DNA from: Candidatus Marisimplicoccus framensis
GTDB taxonomy: Bacteria > Bacteroidota > Bacteroidia > Flavobacteriales > Flavobacteriaceae
Direction of reading: 5' to 3'
DNA length: 64,000 nucleotides
Assembly: GCA_905182065.1 (NCBI GenBank)
Contig: CAJIZN010000001.1
Location: forward strand, 744,001 to 808,000
Part shown: piece after piece, positions 36,938 to 47,229 of the stretch
Layout: each line of letters begins with the position of its first letter
Numbering within the stretch: position 1 is the stretch's first letter
Translations under genes and position numbers: made by a program
Notes under the pieces: generated by a model
Database searches by the model: none
What the model was told of the DNA's origin: nothing
Seen by the model: only the letters and a program-made list of their open reading frames with translations

Positions 36938-37364
36938 AAGTTCTAGTGTAGAGATTAATCAAAAGATTAAAAGTGAAATTGAAAAAGGCCTTTTAGTTTT
37001 AGTTGGAATTTCTTCAGATGATAATAAAAGTGATGTTGAATGGTTGGTAAATAAAATACTTAATCTTAGAATATTTAATGATAAAGATGGTGTTATGAAT
37101 TATTCTTTAAAAGATATAGATGGTGAGATATTAATTATATCTCAATTTACTTTAATGGCCTTAACTAAAAAAGGAAATAGACCTTCATATATAAATTCAG
37201 CCTCTCATCAAACTGCTATTCCATTATATGAATATTTCATTAAGATGTTCAAAGAAAAAATGAATGATAGAGTTAAATCTGGAGTTTTTGGAGCTGACAT
37301 GAAGGTCAATCTTCTTAACGATGGACCAGTAACGATTATAATAGACACAAAAGATAAAGAATAG
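36912..37364 (+). CDS. dtd: D-aminoacyl-tRNA deacylase
   Basis: Hydrolyses D-amino acids wrongly attached to tRNA, protecting translation. It has 150 residues, the exact family length. MRVVIQRVKSSSVEI opens it, SQFTLMAL carries the SQF(S/T)L active-site segment, and SGVFGADMKVNLLNDGPVTIIID carries the cross-subunit Gly-Pro motif. It begins inside the end of rsgA (26-base overlap), which implies translational coupling. It converges on murB. Confidence 0.96.
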   Translation: MRVVIQRVKSSSVEINQKIKSEIEKGLLVLVGISSDDNKSDVEWLVNKILNLRIFNDKDGVMNYSLKDIDGEILIISQFTLMALTKKGNRPSYINSASHQTAIPLYEYFIKMFKEKMNDRVKSGVFGADMKVNLLNDGPVTIIIDTKDKE

Positions 37365-37365
37365 A

Positions 37366-38373
37366 TTACATTATTATTACTTCTTCTTCAAGTTCTATTT
37401 CAAAATTACTATAAATAGTTTCCTTTATTTTTAAAGCAAAATTTAACAATTCATTACCTGTCGCACTTCCATAATTAATTATAACCAAAGGTTGATTCTC
37501 ATAAACACCTACGTTTTTATCTTTTTTATTTTTAAATCCAGATTGATCTATAAGCCATGCTGCTGAAATTTTATAATTATCAGCATCAACTTTATGGGCA
37601 GGTGTATTTGGAAACTTATCTAATAGAGATTTATATTTAGAACTATTAACTATAGGGTTTTTAAAAAAACTTCCACAATTACCAAAAAATTTAGGGTTAG
37701 GAAGTTTTGAGGTTCTAATTTTTATTACCTCATCTGATATTTTTTTAACTGATAATTCAGTATTTAGAAGATTAATATTTAAATCTTTATAATCTATATT
37801 AAAGTTATGTGCAGATTTAGTTAAAAGAAGTTTAACTGAGGTAATTAGTGTTTTATTTTTAAGTGTAGATTTAAAAATCGAAGTTCGGTAATCAAATTTA
37901 CATTCTGTTTTTTTAAATTCAAATTCACTCAAAGAATCTAACATTAATCCTTTACAACTATAAAATATGTCTTTTAGTTCAACACCATAAGCGCCTATAT
38001 TTTGAATTGGTGCAGCTCCAACTTTGCCAGGAATTAAGGAGAGGTTTTCTACACCTCCAAAATCATTTTTTATGGCCCATAAGACAAAATCATGCCAATT
38101 CTCTCCTGCAGAAACTTCAACTAAAACACTATTTTCATCTTCTTGTATAATTTTCTTTCCCTTATTTTTTAAATTAATAATTAATCCATCATAAGATTTT
38201 GTGAAAAGAATATTACTGCCACCTCCTAAGACAAGAATTTCATCTTTTCTATTTTGTTTTGATAAAATATTAGCAAGATCAGAGATATTATCTACTTCTA
38301 ATAATAGTTGAGCTTTTTCGTCTACACTAAATGTATTGAATTTTTTAAGAGAACAATTTCTATGAATTTTCAT
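37366..38373 (-). CDS. murB: UDP-N-acetylenolpyruvoylglucosamine reductase
   Basis: FAD enzyme reducing the enolpyruvyl group to lactyl to make UDP-MurNAc, for peptidoglycan. It has 335 residues, E. coli-like type I length. The FAD-binding ILVLGGGSNILF is followed by LSLIPGKVGAAPIQNIGAYGVELKD, FDYRTSIFK, NCGSFFKNPIV (catalytic Ser) and AAWLIDQSGFKNKK. ATG at 38373 follows a TTG at 38376 that abuts the aminotransferase stop. It probably forms a two-gene unit with that aminotransferase. Confidence 0.95.
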   Translation of the reverse strand: MKIHRNCSLKKFNTFSVDEKAQLLLEVDNISDLANILSKQNRKDEILVLGGGSNILFTKSYDGLIINLKNKGKKIIQEDENSVLVEVSAGENWHDFVLWAIKNDFGGVENLSLIPGKVGAAPIQNIGAYGVELKDIFYSCKGLMLDSLSEFEFKKTECKFDYRTSIFKSTLKNKTLITSVKLLLTKSAHNFNIDYKDLNINLLNTELSVKKISDEVIKIRTSKLPNPKFFGNCGSFFKNPIVNSSKYKSLLDKFPNTPAHKVDADNYKISAAWLIDQSGFKNKKDKNVGVYENQPLVIINYGSATGNELLNFALKIKETIYSNFEIELEEEVIIM

Positions 38374-38376
38374 CAA

Positions 38377-39567
38377 TTAACTGATATATTCTTTAAGTCC
38401 TTTATCAATTATATTAATTGCACGCTTAAGCTTTTCTGAATTGAGTACAAATGCAATTCGAACTTCATCATCTCCATTGTTTTTAGAACTATAAAATCCA
38501 GATGCAGGAGCAAGCATTACGCTTTCGTTATTTATTGAAAAATCTGTAAGTAAAAATTTTGAAAACTTTTCAGCATCTTTAATAGGTAATTTAATTATTG
38601 AATAGAATGCACCTATAGGATCTGAGTATTTAATATTACTTAATTTAGATAATTCACTTATTAGAACTTTCCTTCTATTTGAATATTCATTGATTGCACC
38701 TTTAATATAATTTTCATTACAATTTAATGCTTTATCAGCTGCAATTAATGCTAGTGTTGGAGGAGATAACCTTGTTAGAGCAAACTTTAAACATGTTTGA
38801 ATAAAATCAGAATTTTTTGAAACAATAAAACCTATTCTAGCACCACATAAACTATATCTTTTTGAAGTAGAATCAATTAATATGGCATTATCATAAAACC
38901 TTTTGTCTTCAAGAATTGAAAAGTGCTTTATATCAGTATAAATAAACTCTCTATATACTTCATCTACAACAATAAATAAGTCATGTTTTTTTGCAAGATT
39001 AGCAATATCAATTATTTCTTCTTTTGAGTATACATAACCTGTTGGATTACATGGATTACAAATAATTATTGCTTTAGTTTTATTATTTATTTTATCTCTA
39101 AACAAATCTATTGATGGTAGCGCAAAATTATCTTCAATTTTTGAAGTAATTGGAATAACTTTTACATCTGATGCGTGAGCAAATCCGTTATAATTTGCAT
39201 AAAAAGGTTCTGGGATTATAACTTCATCTCCTGGGTCACATATAGAATTCATTGTAAATGATAAGGCTTCACTAGCTCCAACAGTAGTTATTATGTCGTC
39301 AGGTATGACTTGAATGTTATGCTTAGAATAATAACTACATAAATTATTTCTAAATTCAAGTGAACCTTGTGAAGATTCATATTTTAAAAGATCTAAGTCA
39401 ATATTTCTTATAGCATCAATAGATTCTTCAGGAGATTTAATGTCAGGTTGACCTATGTTTAAGTGGAGAATATTAATGCCTCTTTTCTTTGCTTGATCTG
39501 CAAATGGAACTAATTTTCTGATTGGTGAAGGAGGTATATTAATTCCTTTTTTTGAAATTGTTGGCAT
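38377..39567 (-). CDS. class I PLP aminotransferase, unassigned substrate
   Basis: Fold-type I aminotransferase of 396 residues. LHLNIGQPDIKSPEESIDAI, PEPFYANYNGFAHASDV, IICNPCNPTGYVYSKEEI, VVDEVYREFIY and LIDSTSKRYSLCGARIGFIVS with the PLP Lys are clear. It resembles the second aspartate/aromatic-type aminotransferase commonly found in flavobacteria, but it is clearly distinct from the one in the Phe/Tyr operon. The substrate is unknown. It lies directly upstream of murB on the same strand and is divergent from valS. Confidence 0.88.
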   Translation of the reverse strand: MPTISKKGINIPPSPIRKLVPFADQAKKRGINILHLNIGQPDIKSPEESIDAIRNIDLDLLKYESSQGSLEFRNNLCSYYSKHNIQVIPDDIITTVGASEALSFTMNSICDPGDEVIIPEPFYANYNGFAHASDVKVIPITSKIEDNFALPSIDLFRDKINNKTKAIIICNPCNPTGYVYSKEEIIDIANLAKKHDLFIVVDEVYREFIYTDIKHFSILEDKRFYDNAILIDSTSKRYSLCGARIGFIVSKNSDFIQTCLKFALTRLSPPTLALIAADKALNCNENYIKGAINEYSNRRKVLISELSKLSNIKYSDPIGAFYSIIKLPIKDAEKFSKFLLTDFSINNESVMLAPASGFYSSKNNGDDEVRIAFVLNSEKLKRAINIIDKGLKEYIS

Positions 39568-39585
39568 TTATTTAACTTAATTTTG

Positions 39586-39593
39586 CAAATATA
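39586..39593 (-). promoter_or_regulatory. -7 box of the aminotransferase-murB unit
   Basis: Perfect TATATTTG on the minus strand, 18 bases before the aminotransferase ATG. It lies back to back with the valS -7 box. Confidence 0.5.
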
Positions 39594-39606
39594 CTTCAAG
39601 GTATGT

Positions 39607-39614
39607 TATTTTTG
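39607..39614 (+). promoter_or_regulatory. -7 box of valS
   Basis: Perfect TATTTTTG (TAnnTTTG) on the plus strand, 26 bases before the valS ATG. The two divergent boxes are separated by 13 bases, so the two polymerases' footprints would overlap. Confidence 0.5.
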
Positions 39615-39640
39615 TTTTAGATTAAAATATTTATGAATTG

Positions 39641-42268
39641 ATGCAAATTCCACCTAAGTATAACCATATTGATACAGAGAAAAAATGGTACTCATTTTGG
39701 ATGAAAAATAAACTTTTCAAATCTGTTCCAAATGAGAAAGAACCATTCACTATAGTAATCCCTCCCCCAAATGTTACAGGGTTGCTTCATATGGGCCATA
39801 TGCTGAATAACACTATACAAGATATCTTAGTTAGAAGAGCTCGTATGATGGGAAAAAATGCTTGTTGGGTTCCTGGAACTGATCATGCATCAATTGCAAC
39901 TGAGGCAAAAGTTGTTGAAAATCTTAAAAAAAGGGGAATAAACAAATCAGATATTACTAGAGATGAATTTCTTGAGCATGCATGGGATTGGACAGAAAAG
40001 TATGGTGGAGGCATATTAGAACAATTAAAAAAACTTGGTTGCTCATGTGACTGGGATAGAACAAAGTTTACTCTTGATGATGACATGTATGAATCTGTTA
40101 TTCAGGCATTTGAAGCCTTACATGAAAAAGGATTAGTATACAGGGGTTACAGAATGATAAACTGGGATCCAGAAGCTAAAACTACTGTCTCTGATGAAGA
40201 AGTTAATCATATTGAAGAGGATTCAAGCTTGTACTACTTAAAATATTTTATTGAAAATTCTGAAGTTGAGCTTCAAATAGCAACTACTAGACCCGAAACT
40301 ATTTTTGGAGATACTGCATTATGTGTTAATCCTAAAGATGAAAGATATAAAGACATTATTGGTAAGCAAGCAATCGTCCCAATATGTGGGAGAAAAATAC
40401 CAATTATAGCTGATTCATATGTAGATCTTGAATTTGGGACTGGTTGTCTAAAAGTTACTCCTGCACATGATATTAATGACTATAATCTAGGCATTAAACA
40501 TAATCTAGAAACAATTGATATTTTTGATGAAAATGCAATTTTGAATAATAATGGTCTTCATTATGAAGGTAAGGATAGATTTCAGGTTAGAAAAGAAATT
40601 GAAATTGAATTAGATTCTAAAAATCTTTTAGTTAAAAAAGAAAATTATATTCATAACGTAGGAAGATCTGAAAGAACAAATGCTGTGGTTGAACCAAGAC
40701 TATCAAAACAGTGGTTTCTTAAAATGGATGACATTACCAAGCCAGCTATTAAAAATGTACTTGAAAATGAAAATATTAAATTCTTTCCTGGTAAGTTTAA
40801 ATCCACTTACAAATACTGGCTTGAGAATATTAAAGATTGGAATATTTCAAGACAGTTATCATGGGGACATCAAATCCCAGTATTTTATTATGGTAATAAT
40901 GAAAATTATATAGTAGCAAAAAATAAAAAAGAAGCATTAACAAAAATTAATAATAAATCTAAAGTTCAATATAAGGAAGATGACTTAAGTCAAGATGATG
41001 ATGTTCTAGACACATGGTTTTCTTCATGGTTATGGCCAATTTCTGTATTTGATGGAATTAGAAATCCAAATAATGATGAAATCAATTATTATTATCCAAC
41101 ACAAGATTTGGTAACAGGACCAGATATTATATTTTTTTGGGTTGCTAGAATGATCATATCAGGATATGAATTTAGAGATGAAAAGCCTTTTTCAAATGTT
41201 TATTTCACAGGAATTGTTAGAGATAAACTTAGAAGAAAAATGTCAAAGCAGCTTGGTAATTCCCCAGATGCAATTAAGCTTATTGAAGAGTATGGAGCTG
41301 ATTCAGTAAGAGTGGGATTAATGTTAAGTTCTGCAGCTGGAAATGATTTACTATTTGATGAATCTTTATGTCAACAAGGAAAAAACTTTACAAATAAAAT
41401 ATGGAATGCTTTAAGGCTTGTTAACGGATGGGAGGTTGATGAAGAAAAATCACAACCAGTTGTCAATAAACTAGGAATTGATTGGTATAGTAACAAGTTT
41501 AATAATTCGTTAGAGTTAATTAATAAGAATTTTGAAAATTACAGAATTTCTGATGTCTTAATGTCATCATATAGACTAGTATGGGACGACTTTTGTTCAT
41601 GGTTGCTAGAAATATTAAAACCTAATTTTGGTGAAAAAATTGATAAAAAATCAAAGACTGAGTTAATAATTCTATTTGAGAAAAATTTAAAAATTCTTCA
41701 TCCTTTTATGCCATTCTTAACAGAAGAAATTTATCATAATTTACCTAATACTAATAATTCTTCTCCTTTAACAATAAGTAACTGGCCTGAGATTGAAGAT
41801 TATGATCAAAAATCTGTTAATGAATTTGAAATTACTAAGGAAGTAATTTCACAAATTAGGAATTATAGGAAGGAAAAAAATATTTCATTTAAAACATCTC
41901 TTGATTTATATTATTTGCCAGATAAAAATTCTCCAGGAAATATTGAAATAATTAAAAAAATAGCTTCAATTAATAAATTAGAAGAATCCTCAAAAGAAAA
42001 TTTTGAAATGGTTAATTCATTTATAATTAAAAACTATGAATTCTTTATACCATTAGAGGGAGGGTTTGATAAAGATGCTGAAATTATGAAGTTAAAAAAA
42101 GAGTTAGATTATAATGAAGGTTTCTTAAAATCTGTTGAGAACAAATTAAAAAATGAAAACTTTGTTAAAAATGCTCCTGCTGCTATAGTCAATATAGAAA
42201 AACAAAAGATTTTAGATACAAGGAGCAAAATCAAATCAATACAAAAATCAATTTCTGAATTAAGTTAA
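39641..42268 (+). CDS. valS: valyl-tRNA synthetase
   Basis: Charges tRNA-Val with valine; class I synthetase of 875 residues, the family size. PPPNVTGLLHMGHMLNNT is the HIGH signature (HMGH). Editing-domain segments ATTRPETIFGDTAL and TPAHDINDYNLG follow, then DVLDTWFSSWLWP and DKLRRKMSKQLGNSPD, the KMSKS loop (KMSKQ). The C-terminal coiled coil that contacts tRNA is at about 810-875 (DAEIMKLKKELDY onward). ATG at 39641 is preferred to the TTG just before it. Confidence 0.98.
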   Translation: MQIPPKYNHIDTEKKWYSFWMKNKLFKSVPNEKEPFTIVIPPPNVTGLLHMGHMLNNTIQDILVRRARMMGKNACWVPGTDHASIATEAKVVENLKKRGINKSDITRDEFLEHAWDWTEKYGGGILEQLKKLGCSCDWDRTKFTLDDDMYESVIQAFEALHEKGLVYRGYRMINWDPEAKTTVSDEEVNHIEEDSSLYYLKYFIENSEVELQIATTRPETIFGDTALCVNPKDERYKDIIGKQAIVPICGRKIPIIADSYVDLEFGTGCLKVTPAHDINDYNLGIKHNLETIDIFDENAILNNNGLHYEGKDRFQVRKEIEIELDSKNLLVKKENYIHNVGRSERTNAVVEPRLSKQWFLKMDDITKPAIKNVLENENIKFFPGKFKSTYKYWLENIKDWNISRQLSWGHQIPVFYYGNNENYIVAKNKKEALTKINNKSKVQYKEDDLSQDDDVLDTWFSSWLWPISVFDGIRNPNNDEINYYYPTQDLVTGPDIIFFWVARMIISGYEFRDEKPFSNVYFTGIVRDKLRRKMSKQLGNSPDAIKLIEEYGADSVRVGLMLSSAAGNDLLFDESLCQQGKNFTNKIWNALRLVNGWEVDEEKSQPVVNKLGIDWYSNKFNNSLELINKNFENYRISDVLMSSYRLVWDDFCSWLLEILKPNFGEKIDKKSKTELIILFEKNLKILHPFMPFLTEEIYHNLPNTNNSSPLTISNWPEIEDYDQKSVNEFEITKEVISQIRNYRKEKNISFKTSLDLYYLPDKNSPGNIEIIKKIASINKLEESSKENFEMVNSFIIKNYEFFIPLEGGFDKDAEIMKLKKELDYNEGFLKSVENKLKNENFVKNAPAAIVNIEKQKILDTRSKIKSIQKSISELS

Positions 42269-42913
42269 TTAGGCAATTACTGAAATCCCTCCTGAAACCC
42301 TATCTCCAAGTTTAACTTTAATATTTGATTCTAGAGGTAAGAAAAGATCAACTCTTGATCCAAACTTAATAAATCCAGAATCTTCTCCTTGTACAATATG
42401 AGTATTAGTTGTTGCATAATTTACAATTCTCCTTGCAACAGCTCCTGCTATTTGTCTATATAGAACTTCACCAAACTTTTTATTATTAATTACCACTGTT
42501 GTTCTTTCATTTTTGAGTGAAGATTTTGGATGCCATGCAACAAGGTAATCTCCTGTATGATATTTACTATATACAATTTCACCAGACACTGGATACCTGT
42601 TAACATGAACATCTAAAGGAGATAAGAATATTGATACTTGAATTCTTTTATCCTTAAAAAATTCATTTTCTTCAACTTTATTTATAACTACTATCTTTCC
42701 ATCAGCAGGGCTTAATATTAATTCAGAATTTTTAACAATATCTCTTTTAGGGTTTCTAAAAAACCATAAAATCAATAAAAATTGAATTAAAGTCAATATT
42801 TGAAATAAACTTTTAATGTTTTCAGAATTAATTAATATTTCAAATGAGATTACCAATGAGCTACTCACTAAAAAGCTAAAAGCAATAATTTTAAAACCTT
42901 CTTTATGAAACAT
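42269..42913 (-). CDS. psd: phosphatidylserine decarboxylase proenzyme
   Basis: Makes phosphatidylethanolamine from phosphatidylserine at the cytoplasmic membrane. It has 214 residues, the short (archaeal/Bacteroidota-type) form. Two N-terminal helices (about 8-50) are followed by LSPADGKIVVI and SIFLSPLDVHVNRYPVSGEI. The self-cleavage site is FIKFGSRVDLF at about 182-190, expected between Gly185 and Ser186 to create the pyruvoyl group. It starts one base into the cdsA stop, so it is coupled to phospholipid precursor synthesis. No recognisable pssA lies in the window. Confidence 0.93.
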   Translation of the reverse strand: MFHKEGFKIIAFSFLVSSSLVISFEILINSENIKSLFQILTLIQFLLILWFFRNPKRDIVKNSELILSPADGKIVVINKVEENEFFKDKRIQVSIFLSPLDVHVNRYPVSGEIVYSKYHTGDYLVAWHPKSSLKNERTTVVINNKKFGEVLYRQIAGAVARRIVNYATTNTHIVQGEDSGFIKFGSRVDLFLPLESNIKVKLGDRVSGGISVIA

Positions 42914-43569
42914 TAGATTAATGTAATTATTAAAACTATGTATGAAACACCCATTGCACTATCAAGCCTATCAAGAACCCCACCGTGACCAGGTAATATT
43001 GTACCGCTATCTTTAACCCCTGCCATTCTTTTAATTTTGGATTGATAAATATCACCAATTAGTCCAAAAATTGGTATTAAAATACCCAGAGAAACTGTTT
43101 TCCAAAATGGATATATTTCTTGAATATAATTAAATGAAATTATACTAAAAATTATTGAACACAAAAAGCCTCCTACAAAACCTTCCCATGTTTTATTAGG
43201 TGAAGCTTTAATTTTCATTTTGGTTTTACCAAAATAAGATCCAAAAAAATAAGACATAGTATCACTTATCCAGATTAGAATGAATATTAATAAAATTGGA
43301 AATGGATTATAAAACTCATCAAAAGAAAAAGGAATTAGAGCTAATACTATCATAGATTGAAATACATAATATTGCGGTAGACGAAAAATTAAAGATTGAT
43401 TTGAATTATTTAATTTAATTTTTTTCCATAATTCATGAGACTCATAAGTAGCTAATAATGTTAAGAGAATAAAGGCCACAAGAAAGCTTTCTGAGCTATG
43501 AATTATTGACCCAGTAACAAGGGAAATATATACAATACCCGTAATTAATCTTGGTAGAAAATTAATCAT
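42913..43569 (-). CDS. cdsA: phosphatidate cytidylyltransferase
   Basis: Makes CDP-diacylglycerol, the common precursor of bacterial phospholipids, in the cytoplasmic membrane. It has 218 residues with about six helices, shorter than the usual 265-285. The C-terminal signature is intact: GDIYQSKIKRMAGVKDSGTILPGHGGVLDRLDS. It overlaps psd by one base and the upstream LUD gene by eight. The missing length is in the hydrophobic N-terminal half, so a reduced helix number is likely rather than truncation. Confidence 0.93.
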   Translation of the reverse strand: MINFLPRLITGIVYISLVTGSIIHSSESFLVAFILLTLLATYESHELWKKIKLNNSNQSLIFRLPQYYVFQSMIVLALIPFSFDEFYNPFPILLIFILIWISDTMSYFFGSYFGKTKMKIKASPNKTWEGFVGGFLCSIIFSIISFNYIQEIYPFWKTVSLGILIPIFGLIGDIYQSKIKRMAGVKDSGTILPGHGGVLDRLDSAMGVSYIVLIITLI

Positions 43570-44143
43570 CGCTTAATATTAGATAAATATCTTTTGCACC
43601 ATTCCCATAAGTTAAAAAATTTTCTTCGTTGAGTTTATTTTTAACATTAATAGTAGTAATGTTAGTTGGAAAATTAGATTTATACTTATTCTTAAGTTTT
43701 GTCATTCCTTCACTTACATCTGAAACAAATTGAGAAGAGTTAGCAAGAATTATGACTACAGGAGGAAGATTTTCAATTCTATTACTTTTAATCTGTTTAT
43801 TACAAATTAATATTCTCCCTGTATTAGATAATAAAAACTCACATTCTGTAACTAGAGCCTTAACATTATCATTATCAATTTTTCTAATTAGTCTAATACC
43901 GAGGTTCTTAGAAATATTTGAATCAAGTGAGCAAACACTATCTAAATTCCATTGATTTTCTTCTATTATCTTTTCAAAAATTTCATTTGTAGAGTTTTTT
44001 TCATCTATAAATGTAAATCTCCCTCCTGAACTAGTAAAGTTTTTTGCAAATATTATATCGTGTGAATCATCTTTATTAATTGGAGACTCTATTGCATTTG
44101 AATCTTCATTTTTTTTATTCCTAAAAAAGTCCCAAAATCCCAA
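43562..44143 (-). CDS. LUD domain-containing protein
   Basis: Protein of 193 residues of the LutC/YkgG-like LUD domain family. It carries the characteristic late segment GAKDIYLILSDD and a Rossmann-like core (ALVTECEFLLSNTGRILI, VVIILANSSQFVSDV). LutC proteins belong to lactate-oxidation operons, but no LutA/B is adjacent, so a different role is likely. The start is TTG at 44143, since no ATG precedes the conserved sequence. It sits between ftsH and cdsA on the same strand, five bases after ftsH and overlapping cdsA by eight, an arrangement common in flavobacteria. Confidence 0.75.
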   Translation of the reverse strand: MGFWDFFRNKKNEDSNAIESPINKDDSHDIIFAKNFTSSGGRFTFIDEKNSTNEIFEKIIEENQWNLDSVCSLDSNISKNLGIRLIRKIDNDNVKALVTECEFLLSNTGRILICNKQIKSNRIENLPPVVIILANSSQFVSDVSEGMTKLKNKYKSNFPTNITTINVKNKLNEENFLTYGNGAKDIYLILSDD

Positions 44144-44148
44144 AATAT

Positions 44149-46086
44149 TTAATCTTTATTTTTTTCTATAATTTCTTCTTTACTGTTCGGTCTTTCTCCA
44201 AGTATTTTCACAAGATCTTCTTTAAAAATAACCTCTTTTTCAAGTAATCTTGATGCTAAAGTTGATAATTTAGTTTTATTCTTTTTTAGAATTGCACAAG
44301 CTCTTTTATATTGCTTTTCAATAATTAAAGAAATTTGTTCATCAATTTTTCTAGCTGTTTCTTCAGAATAAGGTTTGGTAAAATTATAGTCACCTTGTCC
44401 ACTAGAATCATAATATGTAATATTTCCAATTTTATCATTTAAACCATAAACAGAAACAATTGCTCTAGCTTGCTTTGTTACTTTTTCCAAATCACTTAAA
44501 GCTCCAGTAGAGATTTTATTAAACATTATTTTTTCTGCTGCACGCCCCCCTAGAGTTGCACACATTTCATCGAGCATTTGTTCAGTCCTTACAATCATTC
44601 TTTCCTCTGGAAGATACCAAGCGGCACCTAGAGATTGTCCTCTAGGAACAATAGTAACCTTAACAAGAGGAGCAGCATGCTCAAGAAGCCAACTTACAAT
44701 TGCGTGACCAGCTTCATGAAATGCTATAGTATTTTTTTCTTCTTTTGAAATTATTTTATTTTTTTTCTCAAGACCTCCTACAATTCGATCAACAGCATCT
44801 AAAAAGTCTTGCTTTCCAACAGATTTTTTATCATTTCTTGCTGCGATTAACGCTGCTTCATTACAGACATTAGCAATATCAGCACCAGAAAATCCAGGAG
44901 TTTGTTTAGCTAAAAATTCAAGATCAAGACCTCTACTCTTTTTTAGGGGTTTTAAATGAACTTGGAAAATCTCTCTTCTTTCGTTCAAGTCTGGTAAGTC
45001 AACAAAAATTTGTCTGTCAAATCTTCCAGCTCTCATCAATGCTTTATCCAGAACGTCAGCTCTATTTGTAGCAGCAACTACGATAACATTTGTGTCTGTT
45101 CCAAATCCATCCATTTCAGTAAGAAGTTGATTTAGAGTATTCTCTCTTTCATCATTAGATCCAGTCATATTATTTTTTCCCCTTGCTCTTCCGATTGCAT
45201 CAATCTCATCAATAAAAATAATTGCAGGAGATTTATCTTTTGCTTGTTTAAATAAATCTCTAACTCTTGAAGCTCCTACACCCACAAACATCTCAACAAA
45301 ATCAGAACCTGAAAGAGAAAAGAATGGAACTTTTGCTTCACCTGCCACTGCCTTAGCTAATAATGTTTTACCAGTTCCTGGTGCACCAACTAATAAAGCT
45401 CCCTTTGGAATCTTTCCACCTAGAACTGTATATTTTTTTGGATTCTTAAGAAAATCAACAATTTCTTGAACCTCTTCTTTAGCACCTAACAATCCTGCCA
45501 CATCCTTGAATGTGACTTTTACATCTGTATTTTGATCAAATAATTTTGCTTTTGATTTACCTATGTTGAATATTTGACTTCCTGCACCTCCACCTCCTCC
45601 TGACATTCTTCTCATCAAAAATATCCAGACACCAATAATAATGATAATGGGAAGAAAGCCTAATAAGACATCTAACCATCTGTTTTCCATTGTTACAAAC
45701 TCAACAGAGAAATTTAGATTTTCTGAATCTCTAATATCTTGAAGCCTTGTTTCAAATAATTCAGGAGTTCCTATTTCAAATTGGTAATGAGGACCTGCCA
45801 AATTATCTTGGCCTAAAAAGTTTTTAGCTTTTGCTTTTTTGTGAATTTCTTTATCTAAAGCATTTTCATTTAAAGTTATTCTTGCATATCTCTGGTTGAT
45901 AATTGACACTTTCTCTATATCACCATTTAATAAATAATTTTCAAAAGATGATATATCAGTAGGTTGTGTATTTTGAACACCAGCATCTCCCCCTAAAAGT
46001 CCAATACTTAGTATGAAAAAAACTATTGATGCATAGAACCAATAGATGTTGATTTTTGATTTATTATTCTTTTTCTTATTAGCCAT
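44149..46086 (-). CDS. ftsH: ATP-dependent zinc metalloprotease FtsH
   Basis: Membrane-bound AAA+ protease degrading misfolded membrane proteins and regulators. It has 645 residues. Two transmembrane helices flank an external domain (about 15-35 and about 140-160), followed by RRMSGGGGG. Walker A GAPGTGKT, Walker [14 protein letters not shown] and the arginine-finger stretch RAGRFDRQI lie in the AAA module. [10 protein letters not shown] is the zinc site, with the third ligand in the later region around [11 protein letters not shown]. It is three bases downstream of rsfS. Confidence 0.98.
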   Translation of the reverse strand: MANKKKNNKSKINIYWFYASIVFFILSIGLLGGDAGVQNTQPTDISSFENYLLNGDIEKVSIINQRYARITLNENALDKEIHKKAKAKNFLGQDNLAGPHYQFEIGTPELFETRLQDIRDSENLNFSVEFVTMENRWLDVLLGFLPIIIIIGVWIFLMRRMSGGGGGAGSQIFNIGKSKAKLFDQNTDVKVTFKDVAGLLGAKEEVQEIVDFLKNPKKYTVLGGKIPKGALLVGAPGTGKTLLAKAVAGEAKVPFFSLSGSDFVEMFVGVGASRVRDLFKQAKDKSPAIIFIDEIDAIGRARGKNNMTGSNDERENTLNQLLTEMDGFGTDTNVIVVAATNRADVLDKALMRAGRFDRQIFVDLPDLNERREIFQVHLKPLKKSRGLDLEFLAKQTPGFSGADIANVCNEAALIAARNDKKSVGKQDFLDAVDRIVGGLEKKNKIISKEEKNTIAFHEAGHAIVSWLLEHAAPLVKVTIVPRGQSLGAAWYLPEERMIVRTEQMLDEMCATLGGRAAEKIMFNKISTGALSDLEKVTKQARAIVSVYGLNDKIGNITYYDSSGQGDYNFTKPYSEETARKIDEQISLIIEKQYKRACAILKKNKTKLSTLASRLLEKEVIFKEDLVKILGERPNSKEEIIEKNKD

Positions 46087-46089
46087 TAA

Positions 46090-46461
46090 TTAAGCTTTAG
46101 ATTTAACATTTGTTATTTTAGCATCTCCCCATAGGTTCTCAATGTCATAATATTCTCTAATGTTTTGTTGAAAAATATGAACAACCACATCAACATAATC
46201 AATTAATACCCATTCTTGGTTTTCAGTTCCTTCTGTGCCAAACGGTTTTTCCTTTAATTTCTTACTTACATGTCTTCTTATTGAGTTTGCAATAGCAGCT
46301 ACATGAGTATTTGATGTTCCAGTACAAATAATAAAAAAACCGCAAACTGTATTGCCTATTTTAGTAAGATCCATTAAATTTATATCAACACCTTTTACAT
46401 CTTCTATACTAAATAAAATTTCATCAATTAATTTAGAATCTTTTGATTTGGATTTAACCAT
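46090..46461 (-). CDS. rsfS: ribosome silencing factor
   Basis: Binds ribosomal protein L14 and blocks subunit joining when nutrients are short. It has 123 residues. VKGVDINLMDLTKIGNTVCGFFIICTGTSNTHVAAIANSIRRHV and GTENQEWVLIDYVDVVVHIFQQNIREYYDIENLWGDA are the DUF143 signature stretches. It is the first gene of the rsfS-ftsH-LUD-cdsA-psd minus-strand run and divergent from birA. Confidence 0.96.
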   Translation of the reverse strand: MVKSKSKDSKLIDEILFSIEDVKGVDINLMDLTKIGNTVCGFFIICTGTSNTHVAAIANSIRRHVSKKLKEKPFGTEGTENQEWVLIDYVDVVVHIFQQNIREYYDIENLWGDAKITNVKSKA

Positions 46462-46477
46462 TAATCTTTTCTTTTTT

Positions 46478-46485
46478 CAAATTTA
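46478..46485 (-). promoter_or_regulatory. -7 box of the rsfS-ftsH operon
   Basis: Perfect TAAATTTG on the minus strand, 16 bases before the rsfS ATG, in the 38-base gap to divergent birA. Confidence 0.45.
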
Positions 46486-46499
46486 TTACTTTTAATAAC

Positions 46500-47228
46500 A
46501 TGTCTACTATTAAGATAATCAAAGTTAATGCCACTCGGTCAACAAATGACAAAGTAAAGATGTTAATTAAATCAAAAAAAATAATAAGTGGAGATATTGT
46601 ATCTGCAAAATATCAATATGGTGGAAGAGGACAACTTACTAATAGATGGTATTCTAGCTATGGTAAAAACCTTCTTTGTTCATTATACTTTGAGTTTCCA
46701 AAGATTTCTCCAGACCTTGGTTTCTCTATAAATTATGCTGTTTGTTTATCAGTATTAAAAACCATAAGAAAATTTGTCCCTGATCAAACAATAATTAAGT
46801 GGCCCAACGACATTTTGTCAGGAGATAAGAAAATTTCTGGAATATTAATTGAGAATACTATTAGGTCAAATAAAATTAATTCATCAATTATAGGAACAGG
46901 TATAAATATTAATCAAATTATATTTAGGAATTCAATAAATGCTACCTCATTAAAAAATTTATCTAATAAAGATTTTTACGTGAACGATGTTTTAGATGAA
47001 TTAATTAATAATTATAAATTTTATCTATCTAAGATTAATAATATTGAAGAACTTTCTAAGGAATATCATAATAACTTATATGGTCTTAATGGATGTAATT
47101 TTATGTTAAAAGGAAAAAAAGTAAAAGGAAAAGTTATAAAGGTTCTAAACAATGGACAAATTAAAGTTGATATTGAGTCAGAAGGGATTGCTAGTTATAG
47201 ATCAGGAGAAATTAAAATAATTATTTAA
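46500..47228 (+). CDS. birA: biotin--[acetyl-CoA-carboxylase] ligase
   Basis: Attaches biotin to carboxylase carrier proteins. It has 242 residues and no N-terminal helix-turn-helix, so this is the ligase-only form without repressor function. GGRGQLTNRWYSSYGKNLLCSLYFE is the biotinyl-AMP loop, TIIKWPNDILSGDKKISGILIEN the catalytic segment with the key Lys, and IIGTGININQ the conserved glycine turn. A small C-terminal SH3-like domain follows. It converges on pyrE with one base between. Confidence 0.94.
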   Translation: MSTIKIIKVNATRSTNDKVKMLIKSKKIISGDIVSAKYQYGGRGQLTNRWYSSYGKNLLCSLYFEFPKISPDLGFSINYAVCLSVLKTIRKFVPDQTIIKWPNDILSGDKKISGILIENTIRSNKINSSIIGTGININQIIFRNSINATSLKNLSNKDFYVNDVLDELINNYKFYLSKINNIEELSKEYHNNLYGLNGCNFMLKGKKVKGKVIKVLNNGQIKVDIESEGIASYRSGEIKIII

Positions 47229-47229
47229 T